Source: Hawksworthiomyces lignivorus (lineage: Eukaryota; Ascomycota; Sordariomycetes; Ophiostomatales; Ophiostomataceae). From it: 64,000 nucleotides of DNA. How positions within the stretch are numbered: position 1 is the first letter of the stretch; the number at the start of each line of letters is the position of its first letter. The notes beneath the pieces are model-generated. The model saw nothing but the letters and a program-made list of their open reading frames with translations, was not told the DNA's origin and did not search any database. The stretch lies in assembly GCA_002917075.1 (NCBI GenBank), contig NTMA01000004.1:806001-870000 (forward strand). Reading direction: 5' to 3'. Positions 23,596 through 37,200 of this stretch are shown here, piece after piece. The position numbers and the translations under genes are program-made.

Positions 23596-26500
23596 AAAGC
23601 GAAGGGCCACAGCACTCTTTAGCTAGCAGCTCTTCAGTCTAGCATATAGCGTGAGTCGCCATCATGATGAACACACGAGACCGGAACCTCGGAAGTGGCC
23701 CGGGGGGCGTGATTGACCGAAACGGACCTGCCTTTCCCCGAATATCAAAGCCCGCCTACGGCGTGAGCCCAAAGCACAAAGACGAGCTATTTTCCTAAAC
23801 GTCTGTGGACTACAAGCGACTTGAAGCCACAGAGAGACCCAGAGCAGAGTACAATGCAGCCTCGTGCGTGGCAGACTAGTCTACGGCATCACGGTGTCCA
23901 GCACTAAACTTCTCGCCAGCCGAAATGCATTATACCAACATTTACGCTGACATGGATTTTGAATCTCACACAAAGCCTTCGTGTCTCGTCTCCATACCCC
24001 TTCCTCTTGTTAAGAATACACCTGCAAAGTATGCTTCGCTTGTTCTTAATTTCTCTCTACTTAGACGTAGTTCTCTAAGGTTATGTTTTCTTTAATTTCA
24101 GAGGATGTAGAAGTGCTTAGGTTAGAAGTGACTTGCCAATCAAACAATATTCGAGCTTTCATTCTCATCCATCCGTCGCCAAGATGCGGTTCCTGTCCCC
24201 ATCTAAAGCATGTCCTGGTGGCCCTATGATATTTTAGCTTGCTGCCCGCATTAGTTCTCGATGGACTGAAGCAGCCACAGAGACAACCGATTCAAACACA
24301 TCTTGGTCGACGCACAACAAGTGCAGCATGCGCTGAAACACACCATCCTATGGGAGTTGCCGGTCAGCATCCAGAGTATTCTCTTGCGATGCAATACGAC
24401 CAGAACACCTGAACGAAGGCCAGCACCATGGATGAGGATGATTGGCGGCAGGCAGAACTTCCTGTGCCATTCCTTTCGTGTTTACGCATACGCTAGCAAT
24501 TGTCGGCGTCTGCGACCAGCTAGCATACTACATTGTGCCTAAGCTAGACTGCCTTGCAGCGAGCGGCAGCTCTCCATGATTCCATATGTGGTCACAACGC
24601 CCTTCCGTCATAGCCGGATGCGTTTCTGCGCTGCCAAGCTTTCGCCTCTGAAGGCGCGGGAAACACGACGTCCACGTACACCCCACAGTGCTTGCATTGC
24701 GGTGCTGCAGAGCGTGCAGTGGCACATCCACCAGATCGACCACGCTGCTTCCTCATTTCAGCCAGCCGTTTGCCGTGCCAGTTGACAGCTCGCCCAATGT
24801 CGTTTCTGCGTGTACTCTATTCGCCGACCAGAAATCCAATCGGAAGAGGAGACCAAGCGAGAGAAGCGAAATTTGAATTCATGGGAAGCCTCCGTCATGT
24901 GATTGGGCGGCATGCGGTGCAACGAACGAGAAGAATGCACGATAGCCAAAAAAACACAGCAAAGACCCTCGTCCCAAGTGGTCGGGTCTCTCCTGTGCCA
25001 TAATCAGAATTGCAAATATCAGGGGAGGAGGGGCAGCATCTGCGGCTGCACTCCTCTAGAGGCAACTGTTTGCCATTTCGTCCCATCCGGTGGAAAAAAA
25101 AGCAAATAGGGCCTTCAGCCAAACAAATAACCACACACCATAAGCGGCACGCACTGATTTCTCAGCTGCATGGTATAGCTTCACGCGAATAGGCGGGAGA
25201 CGGGAGGCGCAGCGTTGCTTTTCGCAGCGTTGCTTTTCGATGCGTCGCTTTTCGCAACGCAATACGATATGACGCATTGCGGCAGCTGCCTGCCAGCAAA
25301 AAAATCATCGCGAGAAACGCATGCAGAAGAGGAATAATATCGCCGCCGCCACCGGCTCGTAAATGCTGCGCCATGAAGCATCTTCAGAATCAAGATACCA
25401 GCGGTCTGAGGACATCTTTACGAATTCTCTGATTGCGAAAAGAAGACGTAAGAAAAGGGATAGCAGGGTGACAAACGCCAAGCGTACACACATACTCTCC
25501 CCCTCTTGTCGTCTATGTGTTTTATTCACACCCCCTTCTCAACTCTTACAGCAGCCTTGTTTCGTTATTGGAAGCAACTAGAGGCAAGAGTCCCTTCGGT
25601 AGCAACCTCGTGTAGAGGCAGGGGTTTTCGTCGAGGAATGCGATCCTCTGACTAACTCATAACAAGGGCGCTCTTATTATTGCTCTAGGAAATTGTTTTA
25701 CACTTTTACTCTGGGACGCCTCAGCCGTCTCGGTAACCTGTTTCTGTTTGGAAGGTGAGAAAGAAATAGTGATGGCATTCGGAGCGTGGGGGGCGTTTAA
25801 TGTTATTTCGTGCGGGTATCTTGCGGTTAGAACATTGATAGCCCAGGGTTGGAAGCTTTTTGGGGGGGGGAGTTTGGGGGTTGCTGTTGGTGATATGTAG
25901 ATGGGATTCACCGAGGCCCTAAAGCAGAACGAGGGAGGTGAGGCAAATCTATGCGGAGCTTTCCGATGCGGGAAGAGTAAGGAAAAAAGCAAGCAAAGAG
26001 CGTTTCTCGTCATCTACAGTACATTACCCTTGTTCGATTTAGAGGCCTTTCACCGGACCGACAACACAATCTCTTACAAAAATGTACTCGGATGATCGCA
26101 CCCCCCCACGCGACAAATAGTTTGCTCTTATCTCCCAGACAGGGGGAGGGAAGGGGGATACTGTACTGTAGATGCTCTGGGAAATGCAGCAGCGGCGAAT
26201 ATCCGTACTGTTATGCAAATATTTTGATGTTCCATCATCTTATGGGTCTTGTAATGAATATAAATCAAAGAAAATAAATATAAGCAGACCCAAGAAAAAA
26301 AAATTTCGCGGATGCACTTCCCCCAGTGCCAAGAACCTCTTGGAAAATGTCCAAGGCGAAGGGAGGGAGGCGCGGATCCGTGCCGGACCAGGACCAGGTC
26401 GCATGTGGCGTGGGAAAAGAAAGAAATTAGAATAAAAAAATAAAATAAAAAACTAGGAGCCGTTTTTGCCTAGGAAATATGATTGCTCGTCCTGCTGACA

Positions 26501-28379
26501 GCGACGCGGGAGACCGGTCCCGGGTGCATGGTTCTGGGTGCTCCTCGGTCATTTTCTCCGTTCCCTTGCTCAGGTTTTGCCTCGTGTTTTTTATTTTCTT
26601 TTGCCTGCCCTGCATGGTACATCGCCCTGGACACAAGGTATTCGCTACTCCGTAAGAGGCACCAGGCGAGTGCCCCAGCCTGTCCCTCGCTCCTTTAAAC
26701 TTGCATTAGCTTCAATTAAACGGACTGCGACGCCGTGCCTATTGCAGTATTTGGAGCGTGGAAAGTGGTGTGGATAGAAGGCAGGGGGTCCTAGGGTTTT
26801 AGTTCGTTTTGGGGAGACAAAATAATAATACATGGGCAACATAAGATACAAATGGAAGCTATAACTACATCGCAGTACTACTTGTGTGTACAGAGTACGA
26901 CGAGGTAGTATGGCAAGTAAAGCTACCTCAACAGATATAATTCCACTCTTTTATACCCTCTACGGAGTACTCCGATTCTCACATGTGCGTATACATGTAG
27001 AAATTCTGCTTGATTCTTCTGGCGGATGTCCATTCCGCCATGCCATGGAATCAACCCATGAACAAACTGAAAAATGACAATTCACTTGGTCCTTTTCTTG
27101 GGACTTTTTGCCAGTCTTGCTCATACGAGCGTGTGCGATTGCTCCACAACCTATGCCAGCCTCAGGGGGGAGCTAGAGCAATCCCAAAGGACAAAGTGAA
27201 CCAGCGCGCCGGTGCCTACCAGCCTCGCTCGTTTCCTCATTATTGACGGGAGCAGCTCCGCCCCCCATCCCGGTTGCTTGGTTCGATTTCTGAGGGCTTG
27301 TTCGGTTCTTTTTCCTTGATCTCGACAAGCCTCTAGCATCAACCTCCCACTTGTAAGGGAACGACCATTAAGATGTCTGCAAATGATTGCTTATCTTGCA
27401 AGACTGAGAAAAATCTAACTTAAAAAAATCAGCTATTCTGCCCAAAGAAAACCGACGTGCTGAAACGTGTGCGGCGCAGCGTTATATTTAGGAATTCGGA
27501 TGGGCGTGTCGTCATTTCATAGAAAAGTAAGAGAGAGCTTTCTCAAAAGGCATGGCAGCTAAACGGAATAGGACAGCAGCTCGCGACCATAGGATGAAAT
27601 AATACATGCCTGCTCTATAACTCACGAAAAACGATTTCCGAGATAAACCAAATATAAGTTCGAGAGTCTTTTCTCTTATTCTATATTAATTATTTGATTT
27701 AAGAGTGTGGTAGTAGTGGCAAGAGACAGTCATCCACTAGAGCTAGAGCAAAAATTACGCCCCAGAAGAAACGTCAAGAATGAGAGGGAATGTTCGTTCC
27801 GGACTTGCCTGATATCTTTTCTATCTAATATATTGTAGAATTGGCATTGGTGCCGAGCTGCAGTGCCCCGTGCTTGCAGCACAAAACAGGAGTGCATCAC
27901 GAGGCATGGTTACATCTTGAAAGTAGATACAAAAGCCAATGCCACTGCGGGCCGGCGGCAGTTCTTAGTCTGGAAGAAGCGTGGAGATTTCCATATTCAT
28001 GTGTGAACAGAAAAGGGCATGGGGCAGTCCAGGTTGCTTTCTCATAAAGTGACTAGAGTCGCATCAGCTGCAGGCAAGCCAAAGCATACTTGATGAAGCA
28101 GGCGGCGAGAAGGGCTCAGTGCTTTTTGTGCAACGCAGAAATGCTGCCTCGGCTCGGCTCCGTTGCTGGCTCGTGCTTATTCTTCAAGTCGGTGAAGGTC
28201 GCGAGACTCTTTTTTTTTTGGTTTTCTTCACAAGCCAAAATCCTGTCTGGTGTCTGACCTCGAAACGGGGTATATTTTTGTCTGGGACTCATTCAGACGG
28301 AGAAGCCGGTTCTCTACCTCTATTGCTAATGTAAACAAATCAATACTTCTAAATATCTGTACAGGAGGTTCTTGAGAAT
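23596..28379. other. Gene desert, left part
   Basis: I recognise no gene here. All open frames are short (under about 120 codons), have no family motif, and occur on both strands at random. Features seen are a 15-bp tandem repeat near 25.2 kb, a G-run near 25.86 kb, and TACTCCGTA/TACGGAGTAC words at 26646 and 26961. Composition is close to 45-50 percent GC by eye, so it is not an extreme AT-rich, RIP-like block. Confidence 0.5.
25209..25253 (+). repeat. Three-copy 15-bp tandem repeat
   Basis: Two identical units of GCAGCGTTGCTTTTC are followed by a third, diverged unit (GATGCGTCGCTTTTC). A partial fourth (GCAACGC) follows. Confidence 0.85.
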
Positions 28380-31300
28380 CGCAGAGAACAAAAGGAAATA
28401 GGTATATAAAGTATATATAGTGAAAGGAGACAAAGAGAAAAGCGAAAATGAAAAGCGCCGATCAGAGAAGCAATCTCCCGCCTGCGAAGGCGGAGAAAAA
28501 GCTCGCAAAAGGAAACCAGAAAGCTCTGAAAGGGAAATCCCGGTCTATCTATGTGTATGCATGGCCCCAAAATATACAAAACAAACAAAACAAATAAAGA
28601 GAGCGAGCAAAAAATTCAAAGAAAAGCAATTCTTTTCCGATCCACCCAAAAATTTTGTTACCCGGTCCATAAAGTGCAGTGCAAAATTCCCGCCCATTGA
28701 GGATGTCCTCATGAGCCTGTCTTTCTCTTTTTCTAACCCAGATCCCGTTACCATGACCATCCTCAAAACAGACTCAGAACATAATGAAAAAATAGACGTC
28801 GACGAAATTCGATAGTTGTGCGCTTCGGACAGAAGCAGCCTGGATGCATCATGAGGGAGACGAGGCATTCACGCTAACGCCGGTCTAAATAAACTGTGCA
28901 GACGGAATCATTGACGTTGGGCAGCGACCAAAAGCCATGCTTTCTTCTGTTGTCGATATCTGGTTGGCTGTTATCGTTCGATTTTCTCGGCGTAGCGAAC
29001 AGGATGCGATTGCGGTGTTGTCGGTGATGTGTTGTTGAGGTAGGAGTGCGTCGAAGCGCAAGTTGGATGCGAGAAAGTGGATAAGAGGGGAGGAATATAA
29101 GAAACGATAGAATAGGAAAACCCCAAAACCCTGAGCCGTCTATATTGAACGCCAAACACAAAATGTGAAAATTGAACCATGCACACAACCAAAACAAAGC
29201 AGAATGCCGAATGACTTTCCCCTCCTCGTTGCCGGTTTTCTTTTCTTAGTTGATTCTTTCTTCCCAAGCTTGCTGCTGGGAAGCAAGAGTAATAAAAGTG
29301 GCAGCGGGCCAAAAACTTTAAAGAATCTCCATATCTTTGTCTCCAGCTGCACTGCAAGTATTAAAACGCATATAAGAGAATGGCAGCCAAAGCGAGAGAA
29401 ACGAATGAAAAAAGGCAGTCGTAAAAAATTATGCGAAAAATTGATGGTATACAGCGGCGGGCGACCGAAGCGGTGTCTAGGTGCGAGGCGGTGGAGCCGT
29501 CGTCCTCTGCGCGAGAATGAAAGCAGGTGGAATTATTACAGGAGCATGCATGGCGCATGCAAGCTGCATGACAGGTGTAAGTGACGTCGTATGCGGTGAG
29601 CGAGTATGTCCCGGTGTCGGTGTCGACTTGGAGACAAGAACATATCTCAGTCTCATGAAAGACTTCTTGATACAGGTATTTAGCTAGCGGCACAAAAAAG
29701 CATCGCGGTGCGACTTTCCCGTCCAACGCTAGACGGGCTGTATTTCTCATTTATCGAGGCTTTGGTGGTGTAGGCTTCGGCACGCCTGTTGTGTCATAGG
29801 CGCCGCGGCCAAGGTTGACAAGACTTTGTGACTCTCTGTCGATCATTTTGAATGTGAATGTAGTAATGTTTTGAGAGTTGAAGTTGTTGTGATGCGCGTG
29901 TGATCCGCGATATATCTCAGGTTGGCGCAAAAGTCGAAATGGTTTTGTTCTGTGACTGTGAGTTAGCTACGGAACTTAATTTCGAACGGAGTCTCAGAAA
30001 TATTTATATTCCAAAGGAGATGGACATGGAAGGTGAACATAGAAAACCAAGGCGGCAGTGCGCGATGCGTCCAAGTCCATCTATTCGTTCACTTGGTCGC
30101 ATCGCCTCAAAATGTTCTGACTCACCAAAAGTTATCTGGAACGGCGCATGCAACTGCAGCTATATGCAAAAAGGTGCAGGGTTGGGCAGAAAGATGCGAT
30201 AGGTGAAGTTGCGATCACGGCGAAGGAGTTAAAGCTAGAGTCTGAGTTGAGGCGCAATGTCGACAGAAGTTCGGATAGTCTGATATAATAGAATGCAAAG
30301 ACAGAAAGTGAAGACGAGAGTGATGAAGATATGAAGCGCGGGAGAAGAGAGGGAAGATAAATAAAAAAAAAGTGTTACTGCATTAAAGAAAGGAAAGGAA
30401 GAGAAAACTGAAGTGAGTCCAAACTTGGGGGAGGGAACTCTTTTTGTGCGAAAACTGGAGGACGAGGGAGGACAGGGGTGTAGAAAAATAAAGAGAAAAG
30501 AAAAGTGTATATGCTCACGAAACAAGCGCAAGTAAAAGAAAAAAAGGCCTGAGTATTAGAATAAAAAAAAAGAAAAGGGGGAATGGGGTTTTTTTTTTCT
30601 TTCTTTTTTATTATTCCTTTAAATCCTTGCGCAGAGAGTCGCGTGTGAATTAGTGGCCAGGGGCAGCGAAAGAAACACAAGTACACAGCCAGGGGGGAGG
30701 GGTGGGCGTTATATTAGCAGCAACTTCTTGTACCGTAATATGTCAGTGCTGGATTTGCGGAAAGAGTGCAAGAGCTGCCAGGTACGAGGCGACAAGGTAG
30801 TGGTGGAGACCTGCAAGGCGGGTTGAGGCAGAAGAGACGGAAGGAGCGTTAGGTACTCCGAATAGTGGTAGCGCAGTAGTACTTAGGTCTCGAGTTTGGT
30901 TCTTTGGCGCAGGGGGGGTGAGAATAGGAATTTTGGCAGCTAAGAGGAAAAAACTCCCGGCAACAAGGGAGGGAGCAGGGGGGGTGCAGCGAAGAAATAG
31001 GTTGCCTTCTAGAAAGACGTATGGAGGTGGCCGGTGTGCTTGCACGTCGTACGCGTTGTAATAAAAGAAGGCCTGTTTCGTTTTAGGACCAACAGGTGAG
31101 CGTGGACCGTATGCTTAGACAGACAAATACTAGCAGGTCAAAATGCCTCACAAGTGAAGACAATATAGATGGAGAAGATGATTAATTTGAAAATGAGAAA
31201 ACAATAAGAGAAAAGGCCGAGATGACTTGCAGACAGATGGCGGACGAAGGACGATGATAAGATCATAGAATAGCTGAAAGGAAACGAAGAAGGGTGTTGA

Positions 31301-31385
31301 TGTTGAAGGGAAAGAGCGAGTGATGAGAATGGCGTTGGAGAGGGGATCTATCGCTGTTCTTATATCGTTATTTTCCTGCATTCGG
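28380..31385. other. Gene desert, purine-biased block
   Basis: The + strand is markedly purine-rich over several long segments (about 28380-28560, 29040-29120, 29285-29450, 30280-30590, 30750-31010 and 31140-31335), interrupted by mixed and pyrimidine-rich parts such as 29210-29280. No protein is recognised in any frame. The bias would be normal for the pyrimidine-rich leader of a minus-strand gene, but no such gene is visible to the left. Confidence 0.4.
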
Positions 31386-34201
31386 GAAGAGGCGAGTGTT
31401 GATGGCTATTCTCTCTTTTTCCTCTCCTTTCTACATTGTACACTCTTCTCGTTTGCCTCCTTTTTGCGATGATTTTGTTGTACCCACCCCGTTTGTCTTC
31501 TTCCTTCTGTTTCTCTCTATCCTCCTCCGTCTCTCGCCTTGCACGAATGAAGCCCTGTCGCGGCACATATTCTGATCCATTTTCTTATTATTACGCTGCC
31601 GCATTTACACCACCAGCTCGTGCTGGCACTGCCAGCACCCGTCCCGGCATCTTGTTTAGGTATCCAGGACCCAGCCTCACTCCTGGGTACGGAGTACAAA
31701 GGTCCCCATAATATTTTGTACTACAAGTCTCTCGGAGCACTTCCAAGACTATGGACAGGATCTCCCCTGATGGCCTGGCCCTTTTTGACCCCTTTGAGGG
31801 CTGTCCAAAGAGCAAGCAATGCACGGCGCTTCAGCCACTTTCCGCGAAATACTCAGGAGGGCCCATCAAAGCCCTGTAAAATCTCTTGCCCTAGCAGCCC
31901 AAAAGAAAAAAAAACCCACGCTCACCCCTGTGTACATGGCCTCGCTTCCGCCAGTCAGGTACCGCCGTATCACTACGAATACTAGGAATTTCTGGACGAT
32001 AGCCACAAACCTCTTTTTGTCTATGTCGCTGTGACATCTCGCGGGTACAACGACAATGTGAGAGCTTATTCATGGCTGGTAAGATGCGTGCTAATAAGCA
32101 GGATCTGTTACGTGTGCGGACGAGACCGAGGCCTTTATTTTGTCAGGCTTACATTCATCTTTCATTATTTCTCGACAGCCTACGGAGAATGCATTCGCTG
32201 CTGAGTCGAGCGCGACAAGCATTCTCGCTAGAGACCTGTGCATCGGGATTCACACCCTAGCGACCATTTTCTTTTCTTTTGGCGGTCCTGTCTCACGACC
32301 CCTCGCAAGTCTAAGTCTGTCCCTATTAGATAGTGCTTGGAATGTACCTATTTGCAGACAAAAGACGGTAACTACTCCGTACACAAATGTAGGTCCCGGA
32401 TTTTTACGACCGGTCACCTCTCCCGGCCGAGGGAAAGTGATCCGCTTCGTCTGATCCACTTCGCTAGGCGCAGAGAAAAGGGAGATACGATGAGAGACAA
32501 GAGTTTGGAATAAAAAAAAGAAAACAAATCGCCAAAAGGACCAGGAGAGAAGAAAAAGCAACAAGCGATCTCCATTCCCATTCCCGTGTTTTGACACTAA
32601 TTCTCAAACGAACCAAGTTAGCGGGTAGTTGACCCGCTGGTCCGTCAGTCTAAGTGCAGTCTACTTCCGAACTGCAGTAAAACATTTGGGGCAATAATAT
32701 GGAGACGTTCAGCAGGTCAAGACCACCAACTGCTGCGTGCTGTGTATTACGCCCTCTACAGAAGGCATCTTGCAGTACTATTCTAAAGTAGCCCCATACG
32801 TATTACTTGGAGCTACGAGTTCGAGTACTTCGTACTTGTTCGTAGCATTACCGTTGCATCGACGCAACGATGGCCATTTGCAGTGACAGCTATCCTCCCA
32901 ACAAGCACCGCCGTTTTTGTTAACCTAGCTGCTTTCCGCGGCCCAACGTTGCACCGGCCAGCGCCAACTACACAAGAAGATGTCTTGGTGGTGTGCAGTG
33001 TTGTTCACCTTGAACGGATGGACACCTCAGCCAAAAATATCATGGATGGGACAGCAAACAAACAAACAAAGAAAACCCCTCGACCACATTTATCTTGTTC
33101 TAACAGGCCGCCTTCTTTTTTCTTTCCCGATCCGTACACACGCCCGATTTCGACTTCATCATTTTTTTGCGGCAGTGCTCGACTGTCGTGGCCGGAGACA
33201 GTCTTGCGCCCAAGCAAAGAGGACAGAAGCGCAAACCGCGAAGAAAGGGATGGAATCCAAGACCCAACAAACGGCCAGAGCCTGCCTTGTTGGGTATGCA
33301 CCGATCCCTGCGTAGCTAACTGAGGAAAGTCTACACCTGGTCACTAAATGAAGTAACTCGGTCGGGCTTTTCTTTCCAAGTAAATTTTCGAGCATTCATA
33401 TCTATACAATTGTGTTTCTTTTTCGAACTTGAAAATTCTCCTTAGCTTTCGCTCTCCGGGGAAGATAGGTGAGGAAGCTTTCTCCCTGTCTAATACGGAG
33501 CAGTTGGGCCAGCTCCATTGTGTACAAGGCGCTAAACTAGGCGGCGTTTGATTGATATTTCATACCAGGGGAACGATCCGGCTGAGCGACAACCGATTTC
33601 TTTTTCTTTTTCCCAGACGGAGTACATCCCCCTGCAATCATGTATAGCCTGGAACAAGAACAGAGAAGACAGAAAAAAGGAAGAAAGGGAGACGAGTCGT
33701 CACTACTGCGTAAAAATGACATCGGATATGGGCCACTTTTCTTGATTGTATTTTTATGGTGTTTCCGCTTCTTTGCTTCTGCCCCATCGGGGAAGACGGG
33801 AGCCATTCAGTTGGCCCCATTTGTTTCCACGCAACTTAATTATTCTGAGCGACAGCCATTTGGTTTGACTTTAGGCATGTTGCGAACGAAAACAACCGCC
33901 CGGCATTCGTTCCGTCGTGGAATGGTGTGTTCATCTCCAATTTCCGCTTCCCTATCATCAAACAGCACCCAGGCGTACTGTCCTCACCGTACCTGGCAGA
34001 ATGCAAAAGACTTTGCGATTGCGCCTTCCAGCTTCCACGTCTGTGCTGGTTGGATGCAGCCTTGGAATGCGAAACATAGAAAAGGAGCGCCGCAGATGAC
34101 GAGGTCGGGTCACCATCGCTGCTCTGTTGGTGTCCTGGGCTGTGGCGGGCGCAGGAACAAGTACGTTCCACTTACAGAAGCCCAATCAACGGCGAGGGGG
34201 C

Positions 34202-34217
34202 AAAAAAAAAAAAAAAA
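34202..34217 (+). repeat. Homopolymer A16
   Basis: A run of 16 A lies in the gene desert. It is the only long homopolymer of A on the + strand; the others are T. Confidence 0.9.
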
Positions 34218-37200
34218 GGCAGCATGCACGGTTCCATAAGCTGCGTGACTCCAGATGATGACGCAGACATACATTTTCGCATGTTGAGAACGGAGTCGTA
34301 AAATACGTTGCAAAATATGCACAGCATTCCGCAGGCTGCGGCAAATCGCAAGTGAGAAACAAATCTCACAAGAAGGCAAAATTAACAGCAAAGTAGGGAG
34401 GCAGCCCAGACCGAAGACCAAAGCCAACAAGAATGCTTGCCCCGGATCGCCTTGGGCTTTGGCCCCGGTCCGGCTGTCCTAGCTAATGTTGCCTGGAACT
34501 GGCGTCTTTTCTTCTTTGTATCTCCGTTTTGTTTTGCCTGATCTTCGTTGATTTCTCCTGATTCTTGTCTTACAAGATATCTTACATTTTCTTAATGTTG
34601 ATGCCGTATTGTACAACCTCCACGACTCGTACAGCCCTATATTTTCCGTGCGACTGCAACCACAGCGCGCAGGGTAACTTTTTTTTAGGAGTAGCATGGC
34701 TATCCCACGTCTACAATCCCACTCCTATAAGCTATAGACAAGCTTTCTTGCTCTTCGTTGGCGCTGCGCATTGGATGTCACGTCGCTTTTCCCTCTCGTT
34801 CCCTTGCGAGACGTAGTAGCGCGTCATCATCCGGCAGCACTGATATTCAAGCTAGGCGCTCTCTTTGGTGCTAGAGACCAGCTTCGGACTTGAATGCAAG
34901 GTGGCACAAATAGGAATCTCTCGAATAAGATAATAAGTATTAGATGCACCTCTACCACCTTTTTCGAAATGATACGCGGAGAGGTTTAAACAGTCAGCCA
35001 CTCCCAGATCGGCGGTCCCGCGCGGAGAATCTACAGGTGCATTCCTCCAGACACAAAAAACAACCCATGAGAGCAAACGAACCTGGTTTGTTCGGCGTAC
35101 GAAGAAGGCAGGAACAAAAGATATCTCGTCTGTCTGTTTTTCTACTTTGCAGTCACTTTTATGAATTATCACAGCCTCGACTGACCCCCCAAACTTTCTC
35201 GTTTTACATTTATGCCCACCCCACTCTCATCCCATCTCTCTCCAGGTCATCCTCCCCCATTTCAATACCGATAAACATTCGCACCCCCCACGCTTGTATA
35301 CTGCGTATTCCCACTAGCCAGGTTTTCGTGGCCAAGCTCCACTCTCTTTCTCTTATTTCTTCAATTTGCACACATATCAGCTCATTTGATGACTTTTTCG
35401 GGGGGATAATTCTCTTGTACACATATAAAAGTTTTAGGGACCGTCTGGTTGGGTCGCTCAGCCCACTCCAAACGCCATAATTACTCAGTGTGATAAAACC
35501 GCAAACCGGGGGGAGGAGGGGCCAAGCCATGGAATGAGGAGGCGCGCAACTTTGTTGGGAGGTAAGGGAGAGTGAGACAATCTTAAGGGCATGAAAGACG
35601 AGACATGCAGATAGAAGAACAAGACTAAAGACAAATAATTAAGTACATATGATGTATTTGAAAGATGACACCACCCAAGGCCAACGCCGAAAAGTATACG
35701 ATAAACATGTTAGTAGTAATGAGCTGGCATATGGCACATTCTCTAGCACCTAAACCGGCCCTATTCTTATCAATCTTACCTGACAATACGCATCCTCCGA
35801 ATACAAGGTCCGCTAGGCCAAATACGTGTACAAACCGGCTCTTCTCCCCAAGGCAGAAATACGCATACCGTACAGACTAACACATGTTCAGCGCCTTGCG
35901 CCTACCCGCATCTTTTGGCCATGCCGCTCAGCCTCAACTAGAACACGCTGGCGCTCATCGGTGCTTTGGATATGTCGCTTATTATGTGAATATCTTACTC
36001 TGTAATACGTGCAGTCTTTCGTATTATGTGCCAAGGCTGAGACAAGCTGTGCCATCTTGACCTGGACAGCCCCAGGCAATATTAGAAGCAGAGATTGCTG
36101 CTTCGCTACGTCTCGGATTGATCACAATATTTCATAAAAAGAAAAAAAAAGAGAGGAGCTTTCTGATACGAAGGACTGGCATTGCCGCGACCAACAGAGC
36201 TGAGCAGAGGGGGTTAGGGTGCTGCACACCGAGTATAGCAGTTACGGGGCAGCTCTTGAACTCGTCCGAGTCGCAGTAATGACCGTATGCAAGAAGCATA
36301 GTTCCCGCAGCCCCAAGACAGCGGAAAGTGGACCCGGTGGTGATCAGACACGGGGTGGACCCTCGTCAAATTGTAAACGAGAATGAAAAAGAAATGAGAA
36401 AAAGAAAGCAAGAGGCAGGTGCTGGACACAACCGGGAGGGCTCCATACGGTGTGGGCGTCTTCCCAGCTGTGGCTTGAGCAGTGGCGCCGTCTTTATTTT
36501 GTGTGTAGAGAGTTTGTAAATTGAGATGGGTTTCAAAAGAGGCAGGAAAAAGCAAAATCTATTAAAAAAGGTTCAGAGCCTGAAGAATGACAAACCTTCC
36601 GAAATTTCCGAGAGGCAACGAAAGACATTGGTTGCTTTTTCGTTTGCAAGTGGCCTTCGGAGATTCAATTATAAGGACCGCCAGCTGCTGTGTCGGTGTA
36701 TCTTTCTCTCCCCTCTTTCTCTCTAGTAAGACGGCTTGGAAACGCAGTGATTGAATGTCGAGAAAAATGTCCGCCAGTTTGTCTTTCTCCAAGTGGACTT
36801 AGACAGGGCACGACAGGATAGGAAATGCGACAGGCGGCAGCGATTTCTTGTTTTGCGGGTTCAACGTCTCTGCACCCTCAAACCGTGGTTGCGATTCAGC
36901 GTCTATCAAAGCGGGTCGCATTTTCAACGTCCGCGCACGTTGTTCACACACTGACTAGTTCGCAGCTCAAAGGTCTGAGCCATACTAGCACCGAGTTACG
37001 CACACAGCTCGGTCTGAGTCACAAAAACAGCACCAAAATATTACGAAGACTTAACTTATCAGGGTGGGCATATGATGTACTTGGATGCACGCTTGCGTAC
37101 GGATAGACGCGTATCACGACACGGACTGCATCACTCCGAGCAAAGAATGTTAAATTTCCCTGTTCCTCAAAAGCTGTTTGTGTCGTTGGACCCGAGCGCA

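Noticed and set aside
27260..27300. GGTTCGATT word resembling a tRNA B box
   Set aside because: No A box or cloverleaf can be formed upstream at the right distance.
33640..34239. 199-codon + frame in the gene desert
   Set aside because: The composition is low in structure, it ends by translating A16 as poly-lysine, it overlaps open frames on the other strand, and it matches no family I know.
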